Shown here: positions 34,089 to 42,295 of the stretch, in pieces
Position numbering within the stretch: position 1 is the stretch's first letter
Layout: each line of letters opens with the position of its first letter
NCBI GenBank assembly: GCA_963667815.1
Contig: OY764021.1
DNA length: 64,000 bases
DNA from: Saccharicrinis sp963667815
GTDB taxonomy: Bacteria > Bacteroidota > Bacteroidia > Bacteroidales > Marinilabiliaceae
Direction: 5' to 3' (one strand)
Notes under the pieces: generated by a model
The model's database searches: none
The model's input: the letters and a program-made list of their open reading frames with translations, nothing else
What the model was told of the DNA's origin: nothing
Made by a program: the position numbers and the translations under genes

Positions 34089-35999
34089 TTATTTTACTTC
34101 TTCAAAATCAACATCAGTAACTTCGTCATCACCGCCTTTAGCTTGTTCGCCTTGTGGCTGACCAGCATCAGGTCCTGGTTGTGCTCCACCTTGAGCCTGA
34201 CTTGCATTATACATTTCTTGAGATGCCGCCTGGAATACAGTGTTTAACTCAGTTGTAGCAGCATCGATACCTGCAATGTCTTCTGCTTTATGTGCAGTTT
34301 TTAATTTTTCAAGAGCAGCTTCGATAGGTGCCTTTTTGTCAGCTGGTAATTTGTCACCAAACTCTTTTAATTGTTTTTCAGTTTGGAAAATTAAGCTGTC
34401 AGCGCCGTTCATCTTATCGATTTTCTCTTTAGCTGTCTTATCTGCTTCAGCATTAGCTGCAGCTTCGTCTTTCATACGCTTGATTTCATCATCGCTTAAT
34501 CCAGAAGATGCCTCGATACGGATACTTTGTTCTTTTCCTGTAGATTTATCCTTAGCTGTTACGTGTAGGATACCGTTTGCATCAATATCGAAAGATACTT
34601 CAATTTGAGGTACACCACGTTGTGCTGGTGGAATTCCATCTAAGTGGAAACGACCAATTGTTTTATTTTGGTTTGCCATTGGACGCTCACCTTGTAGAAT
34701 ATGAATTTCTACTGAAGGTTGATTGTCGGCAGCTGTTGTAAATGTTTCTGACTTTTTAGTTGGAATTGTAGTGTTAGCTTCAATCAACTTAGTCATTACA
34801 CCACCCATTGTTTCAATACCTAATGAAAGTGGAGTTACGTCAAGTAATAATACATCTTTTACTTCACCAGTTAATACACCACCTTGAATTGCAGCACCTA
34901 CAGCTACTACTTCATCAGGGTTAACTCCTTTAGAAGGCTCTTTTCCGAAGAATTTCTTCACGATTTCCTGAATAGCAGGAATACGAGTAGATCCACCAAC
35001 TAAAATTACTTCGTCAATATCTGAAGGAGACATTCCAGCATCTGCTAAAGCAGCTTTACATGGCTCTAAAGTAGCTTGAATTAATTTGTCAGCTAATTGC
35101 TCAAACTGAGCACGGCTTAATGTTTTAACCAAGTGCTTTGGAATACCATCAACAGGCATAATATATGGTAAGTTGATTTCTGTAGAATTTCCACTTGACA
35201 ACTCAATTTTAGCTTTTTCAGCAGCGTCTTTCAAACGTTGGTGAGCCATTGCATCTTTACGCAAGTCAATACCTTCGTCTTTTAAAAACTCATCAGCTAA
35301 CCAGTTAATGATTACATCATCAAAGTCATCTCCACCAAGGTGAGTATCACCGTTAGTAGATTTTACTTCAAATACACCCTCACCAAGCTCAAGAACAGAA
35401 ATATCGAAAGTACCACCACCAAGGTCAAATACTGCGATTTTCATATCTCTGTCCATCTTATCTAAACCATAAGCTAAAGATGCAGCTGTTGGCTCGTTGA
35501 TGATACGTTTAACTGTTAAACCGGCAATTTCACCAGCTTCTTTTGTAGCCTGACGTTGAGAATCGTTAAAGTAAGCAGGCACTGTAATTACAGCTTCAGT
35601 TACTTCTTGTCCAAGATAATCTTCAGCAGTTTTCTTCATTTTTTGAAGAATCATTGCAGAGATTTCTTGTGGAGAATATTTTCTATCGTCGATAATTACA
35701 CGTGGAGTGTTGTTATCTCCTTTAATTACTTCGTAAGGAACACGAGAAATTTCTTTTGGAATTTCATCAAAGTTATCACCAATAAAACGTTTGATAGAAT
35801 AAATCGTTTTACCAGGATTTGTGATAGCCTGACGTTTTGCAGGGTCACCTACTTTTCTTTCGCCACCTTCAACAAACGCAACAATTGAAGGAGTAGTTCT
35901 TTTACCTTCGCTATTTGGAATTACAACCGGCTCGCTTCCTTCCATTACTGAAACACAGGAGTTGGTTGTACCTAAGTCGATTCCAATTATTTTTCCCAT
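34089..35999 (-). CDS. dnaK: Chaperone DnaK (Hsp70)
   Basis: A 636-residue Hsp70. The start at 35999 gives the canonical MGKIIGIDLGTTNSCVSV; the frame extends 31 codons upstream, but that stretch contains the promoter region and is not DnaK-like. The ATPase domain has the phosphate loops DLGTTNS and DLGGGTFD, followed by the conserved linker DVLLLDVTPLSLGIET, the substrate-binding domain (GERPMANQNKTIGRFHLDGIPPAQRG), the helical lid and a Gly/Gln-rich tail ending DDEVTDVDFEEVK, matching the EEV-type end that binds partners. It acts in the cytosol with DnaJ and GrpE, whose genes are not in this window. The upstream region has a sigma-54-like element and several inverted repeats but no CIRCE. 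Confidence 0.97.
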   Translation of the reverse strand: MGKIIGIDLGTTNSCVSVMEGSEPVVIPNSEGKRTTPSIVAFVEGGERKVGDPAKRQAITNPGKTIYSIKRFIGDNFDEIPKEISRVPYEVIKGDNNTPRVIIDDRKYSPQEISAMILQKMKKTAEDYLGQEVTEAVITVPAYFNDSQRQATKEAGEIAGLTVKRIINEPTAASLAYGLDKMDRDMKIAVFDLGGGTFDISVLELGEGVFEVKSTNGDTHLGGDDFDDVIINWLADEFLKDEGIDLRKDAMAHQRLKDAAEKAKIELSSGNSTEINLPYIMPVDGIPKHLVKTLSRAQFEQLADKLIQATLEPCKAALADAGMSPSDIDEVILVGGSTRIPAIQEIVKKFFGKEPSKGVNPDEVVAVGAAIQGGVLTGEVKDVLLLDVTPLSLGIETMGGVMTKLIEANTTIPTKKSETFTTAADNQPSVEIHILQGERPMANQNKTIGRFHLDGIPPAQRGVPQIEVSFDIDANGILHVTAKDKSTGKEQSIRIEASSGLSDDEIKRMKDEAAANAEADKTAKEKIDKMNGADSLIFQTEKQLKEFGDKLPADKKAPIEAALEKLKTAHKAEDIAGIDAATTELNTVFQAASQEMYNASQAQGGAQPGPDAGQPQGEQAKGGDDEVTDVDFEEVK

Positions 36000-36300
36000 T
36001 TTAATTATAAATTTATTTAAGTTCTTAATATTTTCTTTTTCGAATACGTTCTCCTTTATTTCAAATGCTGTGCCATGCCATAAAATTGGCATATTGGTGA
36101 AAAATTGACACGAGATGCTTTTGTTTCATGAATGGGCTGTCATGTTTTTGTGACAAAAAGGCATTTTTATGGAATGTATGATGACAATTCCCATGTTGAT
36201 TAAAATTATAATCAGGAAAGATGGATAATAGACTTTACAGATATAGGGTTATTAGTTATACTTGTGAGCAGATAATATTAAAAGATAAAACAACATTTTT
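36000..36300. other. dnaK upstream region with inverted repeats
   Basis: This 301-bp spacer separates dnaK from the divergent YcxB-like gene. ATGCCA-N6-TGGCAT (36075-36092) overlaps the sigma-54-like element, and TTTTTGT-G-ACAAAAA (36145-36159) and TGTCA-N7-TGACA (36139-36155) lie about 65-90 bp upstream of it. These are candidate binding sites for a heat-shock or stress regulator. Confidence 0.45.
36061..36075 (-). promoter_or_regulatory. Sigma-54-like -24/-12 element before dnaK
   Basis: On the minus strand this reads TGGCAC-N5-TTGA, placing the start of transcription about 50 nt before the dnaK ATG. The spacing equals that of the nifH element, and GA replaces the canonical GC at -12. Confidence 0.45.
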
Positions 36301-36846
36301 ATGACTATTGAATATACTTTAACCAGAGAAGATTATTTACAAATGCAATTGTTTGCAGCCTCAAAATCACCCAGAATTGTAAAAAGTCGCAATAAGTCAA
36401 GATTACTATTGTCAATAGTATATGTGATTTTAGGAGTTATTTTATTCTTTGGTGCAAATGATGTTTATGCTATAAGCTTTTTTTTGTTTGGTGTTGGCTG
36501 GTATTTTTATCACCCTTTTATGATGAGAAGAAGATACAAACGCCATTTTGAAAAATATATTGATGAAACATTGGCTAATCGTTTTGATAAAACGGTAGAG
36601 TTACGTTTTGAGGAGGATTCTTTAATGGAAAAGAGTCATATGGGTGAGAGTAAAGTAAATTTAACTGAGGTTACAGCAGTTTATGAGACAAACGATTATT
36701 TCTATATAGAGTTTTCATCAGGACAGTATGCTATAATTCCTAAAAATAGAATTATAAATCTCCATGATTTTTCAAGTTTTATAAAAGGTGTAGCTGCTAG
36801 ATTATCTGTTCCCTTTCATGAAGAATTAGATTGGAAATGGAAATAA
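36301..36846 (+). CDS. YcxB-like membrane protein
   Basis: A 181-residue protein with the YcxB-like layout: a short N-terminal segment (MTIEYTLTREDYLQMQLFAAS), two adjacent membrane helices at about 38-72, and a C-terminal soluble beta domain of PH-like type (ELRFEEDSLMEKSHMGESKVNLTEVTAVYETNDYFYIEFSSGQYAIIPK). The family is widespread and has no known function. It is a single gene, divergent from dnaK. A TATACTTG box about 45 bp upstream is a weak -7 candidate. Confidence 0.8.
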   Translation: MTIEYTLTREDYLQMQLFAASKSPRIVKSRNKSRLLLSIVYVILGVILFFGANDVYAISFFLFGVGWYFYHPFMMRRRYKRHFEKYIDETLANRFDKTVELRFEEDSLMEKSHMGESKVNLTEVTAVYETNDYFYIEFSSGQYAIIPKNRIINLHDFSSFIKGVAARLSVPFHEELDWKWK

Positions 36847-36902
36847 TTAAGGACTGAAATCTAAATACGATTGCATCTTGTGACCTATTGCTTTAGTAAG
36901 AA

Positions 36903-37017
36903 CATCCTGTTAATTCAGTAAATCCTGTCTATATTATAATACTAGTTATAAAAGTCCAAGTTGCAAACTTGAACCAGAGCAAGGGTTAACTGAAGACTGC
37001 TGACTGAGAACTGAAGT
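36903..37017. repeat. Mosaic of short degenerate repeats in a spacer
   Basis: The spacer before the next gene contains ATCCTGT twice (36904, 36922, 18 bp apart), a perfect inverted repeat CAAGTT-GCA-AACTTG (36957-36971), and AACTGAAG twice (36988, 37009, 21 bp apart). It looks like the remains of dispersed intergenic repeats; I have no family name that can be supported. Confidence 0.4.
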
Positions 37018-37063
37018 ATGAGGACTTTTGTGCATATTCTTAAAGTACTTTGATGTTAAAATT

Positions 37064-37678
37064 ATGGAGAATACAGGCAGTGATTTAGTATGGTATGCCA
37101 GCTATGGTTCCAATTTATGTGAGGATCGCTTTTTATGCTATATAAAAGGAGGTATGCCTCAAGGCTCAAAAAAGATGCATTTGGGGTGTTCTGATAAAAC
37201 TGCGCCTAGGGCGACACAAAATATTATCATAAACAGAGCGTTGTATTTTGCAAAGGAGTATAGCAGTTGGGGTAAAGGTGGTGTGGCCTTTATTAAAAAT
37301 GAACCAGATGAAAAAGAAGCTACTCTTGGGCGAATGTATCTGATAACCATAGATCAGTTTGTTGATGTTGTGAAACAGGAGAATGACCATGAAGGTTATC
37401 TTGAAATTGACTTTTATAATGTTCAGCAGCAGGGGAGTTGTGTGTTTCTGAGTAATGCGTGGTATGGAAAATTGATGTATTTAGGTGAAGAAAGTGGATA
37501 TCCTATATTTACTTTTACCAATGAACAATTTTTAAAAGAAGAAATAAATGCGCCAAGCAATGAATATTTAAATACACTTAAAGTTGGAGTAGGAGAAAGC
37601 TATAATATGACAGATATAGAGGTGCAGTCTTATTTTGAAAGTAAATTAGGTATTCGAAATAATCAGGATAAAGGTTAA
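37064..37678 (+). CDS. Gamma-glutamylcyclotransferase-fold protein (often labelled histone deacetylase)
   Basis: A 204-residue protein opening with VWYASYGSNLCEDRFLCYIKGG, the substrate-loop motif YGSNL of the GGCT/AIG2-like fold. Similar proteins carry the label histone deacetylase, but no HDAC zinc motif is present, so I do not use that name. The segment GGVAFIKNEPDEKEATLGRMYLITIDQF fits the fold, with an acidic residue likely acting as catalytic base. The substrate is unknown. The ATG at 37064 is chosen; a TTG 12 codons upstream also keeps the frame. It is the first of three genes with 2- and 4-bp gaps. Confidence 0.75.
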   Translation: MENTGSDLVWYASYGSNLCEDRFLCYIKGGMPQGSKKMHLGCSDKTAPRATQNIIINRALYFAKEYSSWGKGGVAFIKNEPDEKEATLGRMYLITIDQFVDVVKQENDHEGYLEIDFYNVQQQGSCVFLSNAWYGKLMYLGEESGYPIFTFTNEQFLKEEINAPSNEYLNTLKVGVGESYNMTDIEVQSYFESKLGIRNNQDKG

Positions 37679-37680
37679 GG

Positions 37681-38079
37681 ATGAACAGAAATCGTATTTA
37701 TTATGTTTTAATAACTGTATTAACCATTATATTAGGTTTGGCATCCAGGTGTTTTGCTGATCAATTTCCATTATGGGTAAAGGCATATCTTGGAGATGTT
37801 TTATGGGCATTAATGGTATTTTGGATGTTTGGTGTTGTTTTTAAACGGAAACGATCATGTACAATTGCTGTATATGCAATGTTATTTTCATTTGGCATTG
37901 AAATAAGTCAGCTTTATCATGCAGTATGGATTGATGGCATAAGAAATACAAAGATAGGAGGTTTGGTATTAGGTTTTGGATTTTTGTGGAGTGATTTAAT
38001 GTGTTATACTATTGGTGTTGCAATAGGATTTTTGTTAGAAACATGCTTTAATAGATCAGGATTGGGTAAAAAAATATAG
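37681..38079 (+). CDS. DUF2809 membrane protein
   Basis: A 132-residue protein with four predicted membrane helices (about 7-25, 38-54, 63-80, 93-122). The family segments LGLASRCFADQFPLWVKAYLGDVLWALMVFW and GIEISQLYHAVWID are present, and the layout resembles the VanZ-like and DUF2809 small membrane proteins. No function is known. It starts 2 bp after the GGCT-fold gene and ends 4 bp before the next, so the three probably form an operon. Confidence 0.78.
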   Translation: MNRNRIYYVLITVLTIILGLASRCFADQFPLWVKAYLGDVLWALMVFWMFGVVFKRKRSCTIAVYAMLFSFGIEISQLYHAVWIDGIRNTKIGGLVLGFGFLWSDLMCYTIGVAIGFLLETCFNRSGLGKKI

Positions 38080-38083
38080 GCTT

Positions 38084-38866
38084 ATGGATATTCTCACGCA
38101 TACCTTATCGGGAGTTGCTGCAGCGTCAGTTGTGGCGAATGCAAGTAAAACTAAGTTTACCAATAAGATTATGATTTTGGTGACAGGGGCGTTTGCCGGT
38201 GCTTTACCTGATATTGATGTGATTACTAAATGGAGTGGATTTGACGCTACTTTTGGCAAGTGGTTCAATTTAACTATTTCCGGAAATGAAGCCTTTGGTG
38301 CTAAATTATGGTATTCTCACCATGCCTTTTTTCACTCATTATTAGCATCAATATTATTTGGTTTGCTATTGGGTATGATCATGTATTTAGTAAAAAATAA
38401 GTTCAAGTTATCCAGATCTTCAATCATATCAGTATTACCTTTTGTAGTAGCTTTTATTTTAGGCTTTAACATGCATCTGTTGGAAGATATGGTTACACCC
38501 GGAGGAGGATGGGGAGGCGTGGCTTATTTATGGCCCTCAAAAGTATATATAGGTGGATTTGGCGATACCTGGTGGTGGAATAATTATGACGTATTTTTGA
38601 TTGTAAGTGGTGTGGTATTGATAAATACAATACTCTTGATATTAGGGGAAATTCAATTGAAAAGATTTGGCGCAATCAGTATTTTAATATTTGCATTAGG
38701 CTTTACTTTAGGGGTGGTTCAAATTAAAACCCGTGATTTTAATTTTAATGCCAGGGGAACAGCACACAAAGAAGAACTTTCAAAAGAAATACAAAAGGAG
38801 ACCTTAGGTGAAAATGTGTTTTATGTTATGGAGAAATTGGATGGTGTAATTCCAGTGGCTTTTTAA
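38084..38866 (+). CDS. YdjM/LexA-regulated-type membrane metal-dependent hydrolase family
   Basis: A 260-residue membrane protein with the YdjM-type opening MDILTHTLSGVAAASVV, where the first His is a metal ligand, and further His/Asp positions in FAGALPDIDVI, YSHHAFFHSLLASILFG and GFNMHLLEDMVTPGGGWGG. Four or five membrane helices are visible. Members are annotated as inner-membrane metal-dependent hydrolases; the distant relationship to phospholipase-C-like zinc proteins is based on these ligands, and the substrate is unknown. The C-terminal 50 residues are soluble. It is the last gene of the three-gene unit. Confidence 0.82.
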   Translation: MDILTHTLSGVAAASVVANASKTKFTNKIMILVTGAFAGALPDIDVITKWSGFDATFGKWFNLTISGNEAFGAKLWYSHHAFFHSLLASILFGLLLGMIMYLVKNKFKLSRSSIISVLPFVVAFILGFNMHLLEDMVTPGGGWGGVAYLWPSKVYIGGFGDTWWWNNYDVFLIVSGVVLINTILLILGEIQLKRFGAISILIFALGFTLGVVQIKTRDFNFNARGTAHKEELSKEIQKETLGENVFYVMEKLDGVIPVAF

Positions 38867-38874
38867 ATATCAGA

Positions 38875-38898
38875 GGACCATATAAGAAAATATGGTCC
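38875..38898. terminator. Hairpin between convergent genes
   Basis: GGACCATAT at 38875-38883 pairs with ATATGGTCC at 38890-38898 around AAGAAA. It lies between convergent genes; no strong T-run follows, so terminator activity is moderate at best. Confidence 0.5.
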
Positions 38899-38931
38899 AT
38901 ATTATATTAAGACTTATGCTTAGGGTCAGTA

Positions 38932-39597
38932 TTATAGCTTAACACCATGAAAAGGACAATAATCCCAATTCCCTTTCATTGATGCATTATCAATAGGGCA
39001 TGTTTTAGAAGGCAATAAAGTTACTAATGGTAGATTGTATTTAAATTCTCTTCCTGAATGGCAAATTGTAAATTCCCCTTTTTTATATTCGTTGATGGTT
39101 GGGTTTCCATTTTTGTCTGTTATCTTAAAAAAGTAGAAGTGCATTCCAGCCCCCATCTGTCCAAGCATTTGTGCAAACATTGGTTTAATTGCTTCTGATA
39201 ATGATAATGCATCAGCAGATATTTTATCTTTATCAAGAGGATCGTATTTTTTGTTAGTACTGTCTTTAATAAAAATGGTTTTTCTAAGGTCGGATTCTGG
39301 TGTGTATGACATGGTTCCATTCGTATTAATATCCAAATCTAAAGCACATACGAATACATAATCTTTAAAAGCATTTTTAATCTGATTAATTACAGCCTGT
39401 GTTATTTGAGGGTTATCTTTTAAAGCAAGTTCCCAATAACCATTGGGTATCCAAAAAGAAAGCGCCATCTCATTATTTTGTTTGTCCCATTTTTGAACTT
39501 CTTTGATATATTCAATAAGGTTTACGTTTTCAGTTTCTTGACTAGCTGCAGATACTGTAATGCATAGGATTACAGATATAAAAAGTGTTTTTAGCAT
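38932..39597 (-). CDS. Secreted hypothetical protein with C-terminal Cys/His cluster
   Basis: A 221-residue protein I do not recognise, with a signal peptide (about 1-20, ending SAASQ). The C-terminus carries CPIDNASMKGNWDYCPFHG, two CPxx motifs that could bind a metal. A conserved-looking middle region contains NGTMSYTPESDLRKTIFIKD and AIKPMFAQMLGQMGAGMHFYFF. It is monocistronic. A TATATTTG box at 39701-39694 may be its -7 element, with no matching -33 box. Confidence 0.7.
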   Translation of the reverse strand: MLKTLFISVILCITVSAASQETENVNLIEYIKEVQKWDKQNNEMALSFWIPNGYWELALKDNPQITQAVINQIKNAFKDYVFVCALDLDINTNGTMSYTPESDLRKTIFIKDSTNKKYDPLDKDKISADALSLSEAIKPMFAQMLGQMGAGMHFYFFKITDKNGNPTINEYKKGEFTICHSGREFKYNLPLVTLLPSKTCPIDNASMKGNWDYCPFHGVKL

Positions 39598-39799
39598 AAT
39601 AGATAGTAAATAGTTATAAGATTTGTTTGAATTTGCTTAATGGGTTGTTTGGTTTAAATAGGTTTGGGATGATTTATACATTTGTTGATATCGCAAATAT
39701 ATTAATAATATTGTTAAGTATTTGAATAATGATATTTGATATGACGAATGTTGTGGGTTTAAGTTGAAATCCGGTTTCTAAAGATTTTTAACTGGTGGA

Positions 39800-40008
39800 A
39801 ATGAATTTATTAGATATTGATATGATTATTTTAAGGTTTACGCTAATATTTTACCCAAAAGAGCCATTCTTATAAAGGGTTACATTAATATTTCGGTTAA
39901 GGATGTCAATCTTATCAATAATGAAGTCAATATTTTGATATTTGTGACAAACTAATAATGGTTTTTGCCAATATTTAAGAAGAAACTCCAATATTTAGGG
40001 GGGAAGTC
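39800..40008. repeat. Degenerate ~21-bp periodic repeat with AATATTT cores
   Basis: Exact AATATTT occurs at 39845, 39887, 39929, 39970 and 39990, at spacings of 42, 42, 41 and 20. Related heptamers (GATTATT, ATTCTTA, AATCTTA, AACTAAT) occupy most of the intermediate 21-bp positions, giving about ten units. Bases just before the core are often gtc or gcc. The period equals two helical turns. Confidence 0.6.
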
Positions 40009-40131
40009 TGTTATTTTGGAATGTAAATAAATACTGTTATCATCCAATTGATAAAATAGTATGATGAATGCTCATTAATAATTAGAGCGTCAGATTTTTT
40101 TTATTAAAAATGATGAGGTTCTATAAATAGC

Positions 40132-40172
40132 AAACTCTCTGCTCATACTCGTAAAGTATTAACAGAGAGTTT
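40132..40172. terminator. Hairpin after the MuiA-family gene
   Basis: AAACTCTCTG at 40132-40141 pairs with CAGAGAGTTT at 40163-40172, with a nested ATACT/AGTAT pair in the loop. It lies 12 bases after the stop of the minus-strand gene. A T-rich run follows on the plus strand rather than the minus strand, so its efficiency for that gene is uncertain. Confidence 0.6.
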
Positions 40173-40184
40173 CTTTTATTATAC

Positions 40185-42065
40185 TTATTCAATAATCAAA
40201 TTCCTGTTTTTAGGGTATTTTACTGCGTATTTTAAATCCAGTTCTTTTTTATCGTTAGCATTCAGTTTAAACTTCCATTCAATCTCTCCGGTTTCAGTAT
40301 TATGTTTTGCTCCCGAAGTGTTTTGAAGGCTTACTTCAATTTCCTCCATGGTTGAAACAGGAATCTGATCCAGTATAATCATATTAATATCCTGAGCCTT
40401 GTTGTTTTTAACTGTTGTTTTCCATGCACGGGTTTCTTCTTTTTTGCTGCCAATAAATTGTTTATTGGTAAAGTCTTTTACCTTTTCACGGTTAACAGAT
40501 ACTTTCTTATCCCTGCCCAATGATATTTCAAGTGTATCAGATGCAAAGCGTACATCCATTAATGTTTTACCAACATAAGTACCTTCAAAAAATACGTTGG
40601 CTTCACCTTCTAACAGATTATATTTTTCCCAATCAACAATGTTGGCAATCAAGAACGCGTCCTTATCAATTTTTGGTACACAGTAATATTGATAGAAGGC
40701 CGGTAGTTCATATTGCTCCATATCTACAGTGTAGTTTTTATTGTCGGAATTAATGGTATACGGAGTATGAATTTCAAAGTCAACAGTAGTTTGATTTTCT
40801 ACCTGAGCTGTAGGTATAGCAAGACTGCTTAAAGCTTTGAATTTAACGTTTTCTTTTTTAACATTAACTCCTGCCATTCTACCTTGTATTGCTCCTGTAA
40901 CATCTTCGTTTGAACCATAACCCATCACAACAACTTCATCAAGAGATGTATTATTTTCTTGAAGGCTAACATTCATAAAAGGACCAGTAACTGGTAATGT
41001 TTGCTCATTGAAACCAATAAATGAATATTTTAAACTGCTAGAGCTGTTTGGGATTGTGATAGAATAGTTGCCGTCAAAATCAGTTACGGTTCCAATGGTT
41101 GTGCCATCAACAATAACATTTACTCCGGGAAGAGGTTGACCGGTATTGTCAAATACACGACCATTAACCGTATTGGAAAAAGCTTTGTACACAGGAGGGC
41201 GCATGTTGTAGCTTAAATAATAGGGTTGTAATTCAGGGGCAACACCAGATACGTTAGGTTCTGCCGAAGAAAACTTAAGTTTAACGTTGGTCCAGTCAAC
41301 TTTGGTATCCTGTTTTACATTGGCTTTGTAAATTAACTGCACGGGTTCGTTAATATTTTTAGCCCTGATATCGTATGATGGAAACCAACCTGCATTTTTT
41401 ACGAGATAATTCAATTCCAAATTATATTTACCTGCTTTTTTAGTGTCCACTTTTACTAGGACCTCTCCTGTAGGGTAATCTTTTTTACTGGTTATGGTGT
41501 TAATCTGATTTTGTAAATCATTACGTTTTTTGTGTAAGGTTTTAAGCGTTTGATTGCGCTCAATCTCCTTCATTTTTAAATCAGTTAGTTTTTTGCCATA
41601 AAAATCAGCTGCTTGTTGAAGATTGGTAACATTTAGTTGTTCGTTTTTACCTCCAATATCCTTATTGGATTGAAGAAAGGAGAGTTCTTCCTTAATAATA
41701 GATAAATAGGTATCCTCAATTTTTATTTTGTCGTTAACATCATCTAACTGACTTACTAATTGGCTAAGTTCAGTTGACTTTTGCGACTTGTCGAGATAGT
41801 TTTGTTGATGGTTTACTGATAATACCATTAATTCGCCCTCGGCTTTAGCCTGAATGCTTTTGGCATCAATAAATGGAGAAAGGTTGACGAATTTTATTAT
41901 TGTTTTACCAGGGATTAAGTCCACTGATTTTTTTCGTATAATCTGAGCTCCTTCAAGAAACACAGTTACTTCGTTCACAGTAGTTTTTACTTCTTTTTCT
42001 GTTATTTCCTGAGCAAATGTGCTACAGAAAATCAGACTTAATAGGATAATGCTTAATACTCTCAT
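40185..42065 (-). CDS. MuiA-family protein (DUF4140/DUF4139) with inserted carboxypeptidase-D-like/SusC plug segment
   Basis: A 626-residue secreted protein (signal peptide about 1-18, ending TFAQ). Residues 28-125 match DUF4140 (VTVFLEGAQIIRKKSVDLIPG), a coiled-coil at about 95-195 follows, and DUF4139 runs from about 215 to the end (AGWFPSYDIRAKN; YYCVPKIDKDAFLIANIVDWEKYNLLEGEANVFFEG; RNLIIE). Between them, at about 300-385, is a carboxypeptidase-regulatory-like domain (GRVFDNTGQPLPGVNVIVDG ... DFDGNYSITIP) followed by DEVVVMGYGSNEDVTGAIQG, the plug start of SusC-type TonB receptors. The MuiA name comes from a mucoidy inhibitor of unclear mechanism. The function here is unknown, but the periplasm or outer membrane is expected. 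Confidence 0.88.
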   Translation of the reverse strand: MRVLSIILLSLIFCSTFAQEITEKEVKTTVNEVTVFLEGAQIIRKKSVDLIPGKTIIKFVNLSPFIDAKSIQAKAEGELMVLSVNHQQNYLDKSQKSTELSQLVSQLDDVNDKIKIEDTYLSIIKEELSFLQSNKDIGGKNEQLNVTNLQQAADFYGKKLTDLKMKEIERNQTLKTLHKKRNDLQNQINTITSKKDYPTGEVLVKVDTKKAGKYNLELNYLVKNAGWFPSYDIRAKNINEPVQLIYKANVKQDTKVDWTNVKLKFSSAEPNVSGVAPELQPYYLSYNMRPPVYKAFSNTVNGRVFDNTGQPLPGVNVIVDGTTIGTVTDFDGNYSITIPNSSSSLKYSFIGFNEQTLPVTGPFMNVSLQENNTSLDEVVVMGYGSNEDVTGAIQGRMAGVNVKKENVKFKALSSLAIPTAQVENQTTVDFEIHTPYTINSDNKNYTVDMEQYELPAFYQYYCVPKIDKDAFLIANIVDWEKYNLLEGEANVFFEGTYVGKTLMDVRFASDTLEISLGRDKKVSVNREKVKDFTNKQFIGSKKEETRAWKTTVKNNKAQDINMIILDQIPVSTMEEIEVSLQNTSGAKHNTETGEIEWKFKLNANDKKELDLKYAVKYPKNRNLIIE

Positions 42066-42295
42066 AATTATTATTTATTTGTCAATTGTTACATGATACT
42101 TTACATGAATCAATATTTATGATTCTATTTTCACATAAAGGATGCATCAAGTGTTACGATTCCATAAAAAGTTATTGAAAAAATTAGGTGTCACCTGAAT
42201 TATTTAGTGGTTTTGGTTTGTATGATATTTTAAATCAGTTTATTATTTATTAAGATAATATTTTTACTTTAGCCGTTATCCTATGGATTTCTCTT

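Larger units (their letters stand above)
39598..40184. other. 587-bp spacer with periodic repeat and a hairpin
   Basis: No gene is visible in either strand. The spacer holds the degenerate repeat at 39800-40008 and the hairpin at 40132-40172. The rest is featureless AT-rich sequence. Confidence 0.6.

Noticed and set aside
35999..36092. Longer dnaK start with 31 extra codons
   Set aside because: The added residues do not resemble DnaK and would overlap the promoter; MGKIIGIDLGTTNS is the canonical start.
36000..36300. CIRCE element for HrcA control of dnaK
   Set aside because: The TTAGCACTC-N9-GAGTGCTAA consensus is absent; other inverted repeats occur instead.
37064..37678. Histone deacetylase annotation for the GGCT-fold protein
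   Set aside because: The YGSNL motif and length fit the GGCT fold, and no HDAC zinc-site motif is present.
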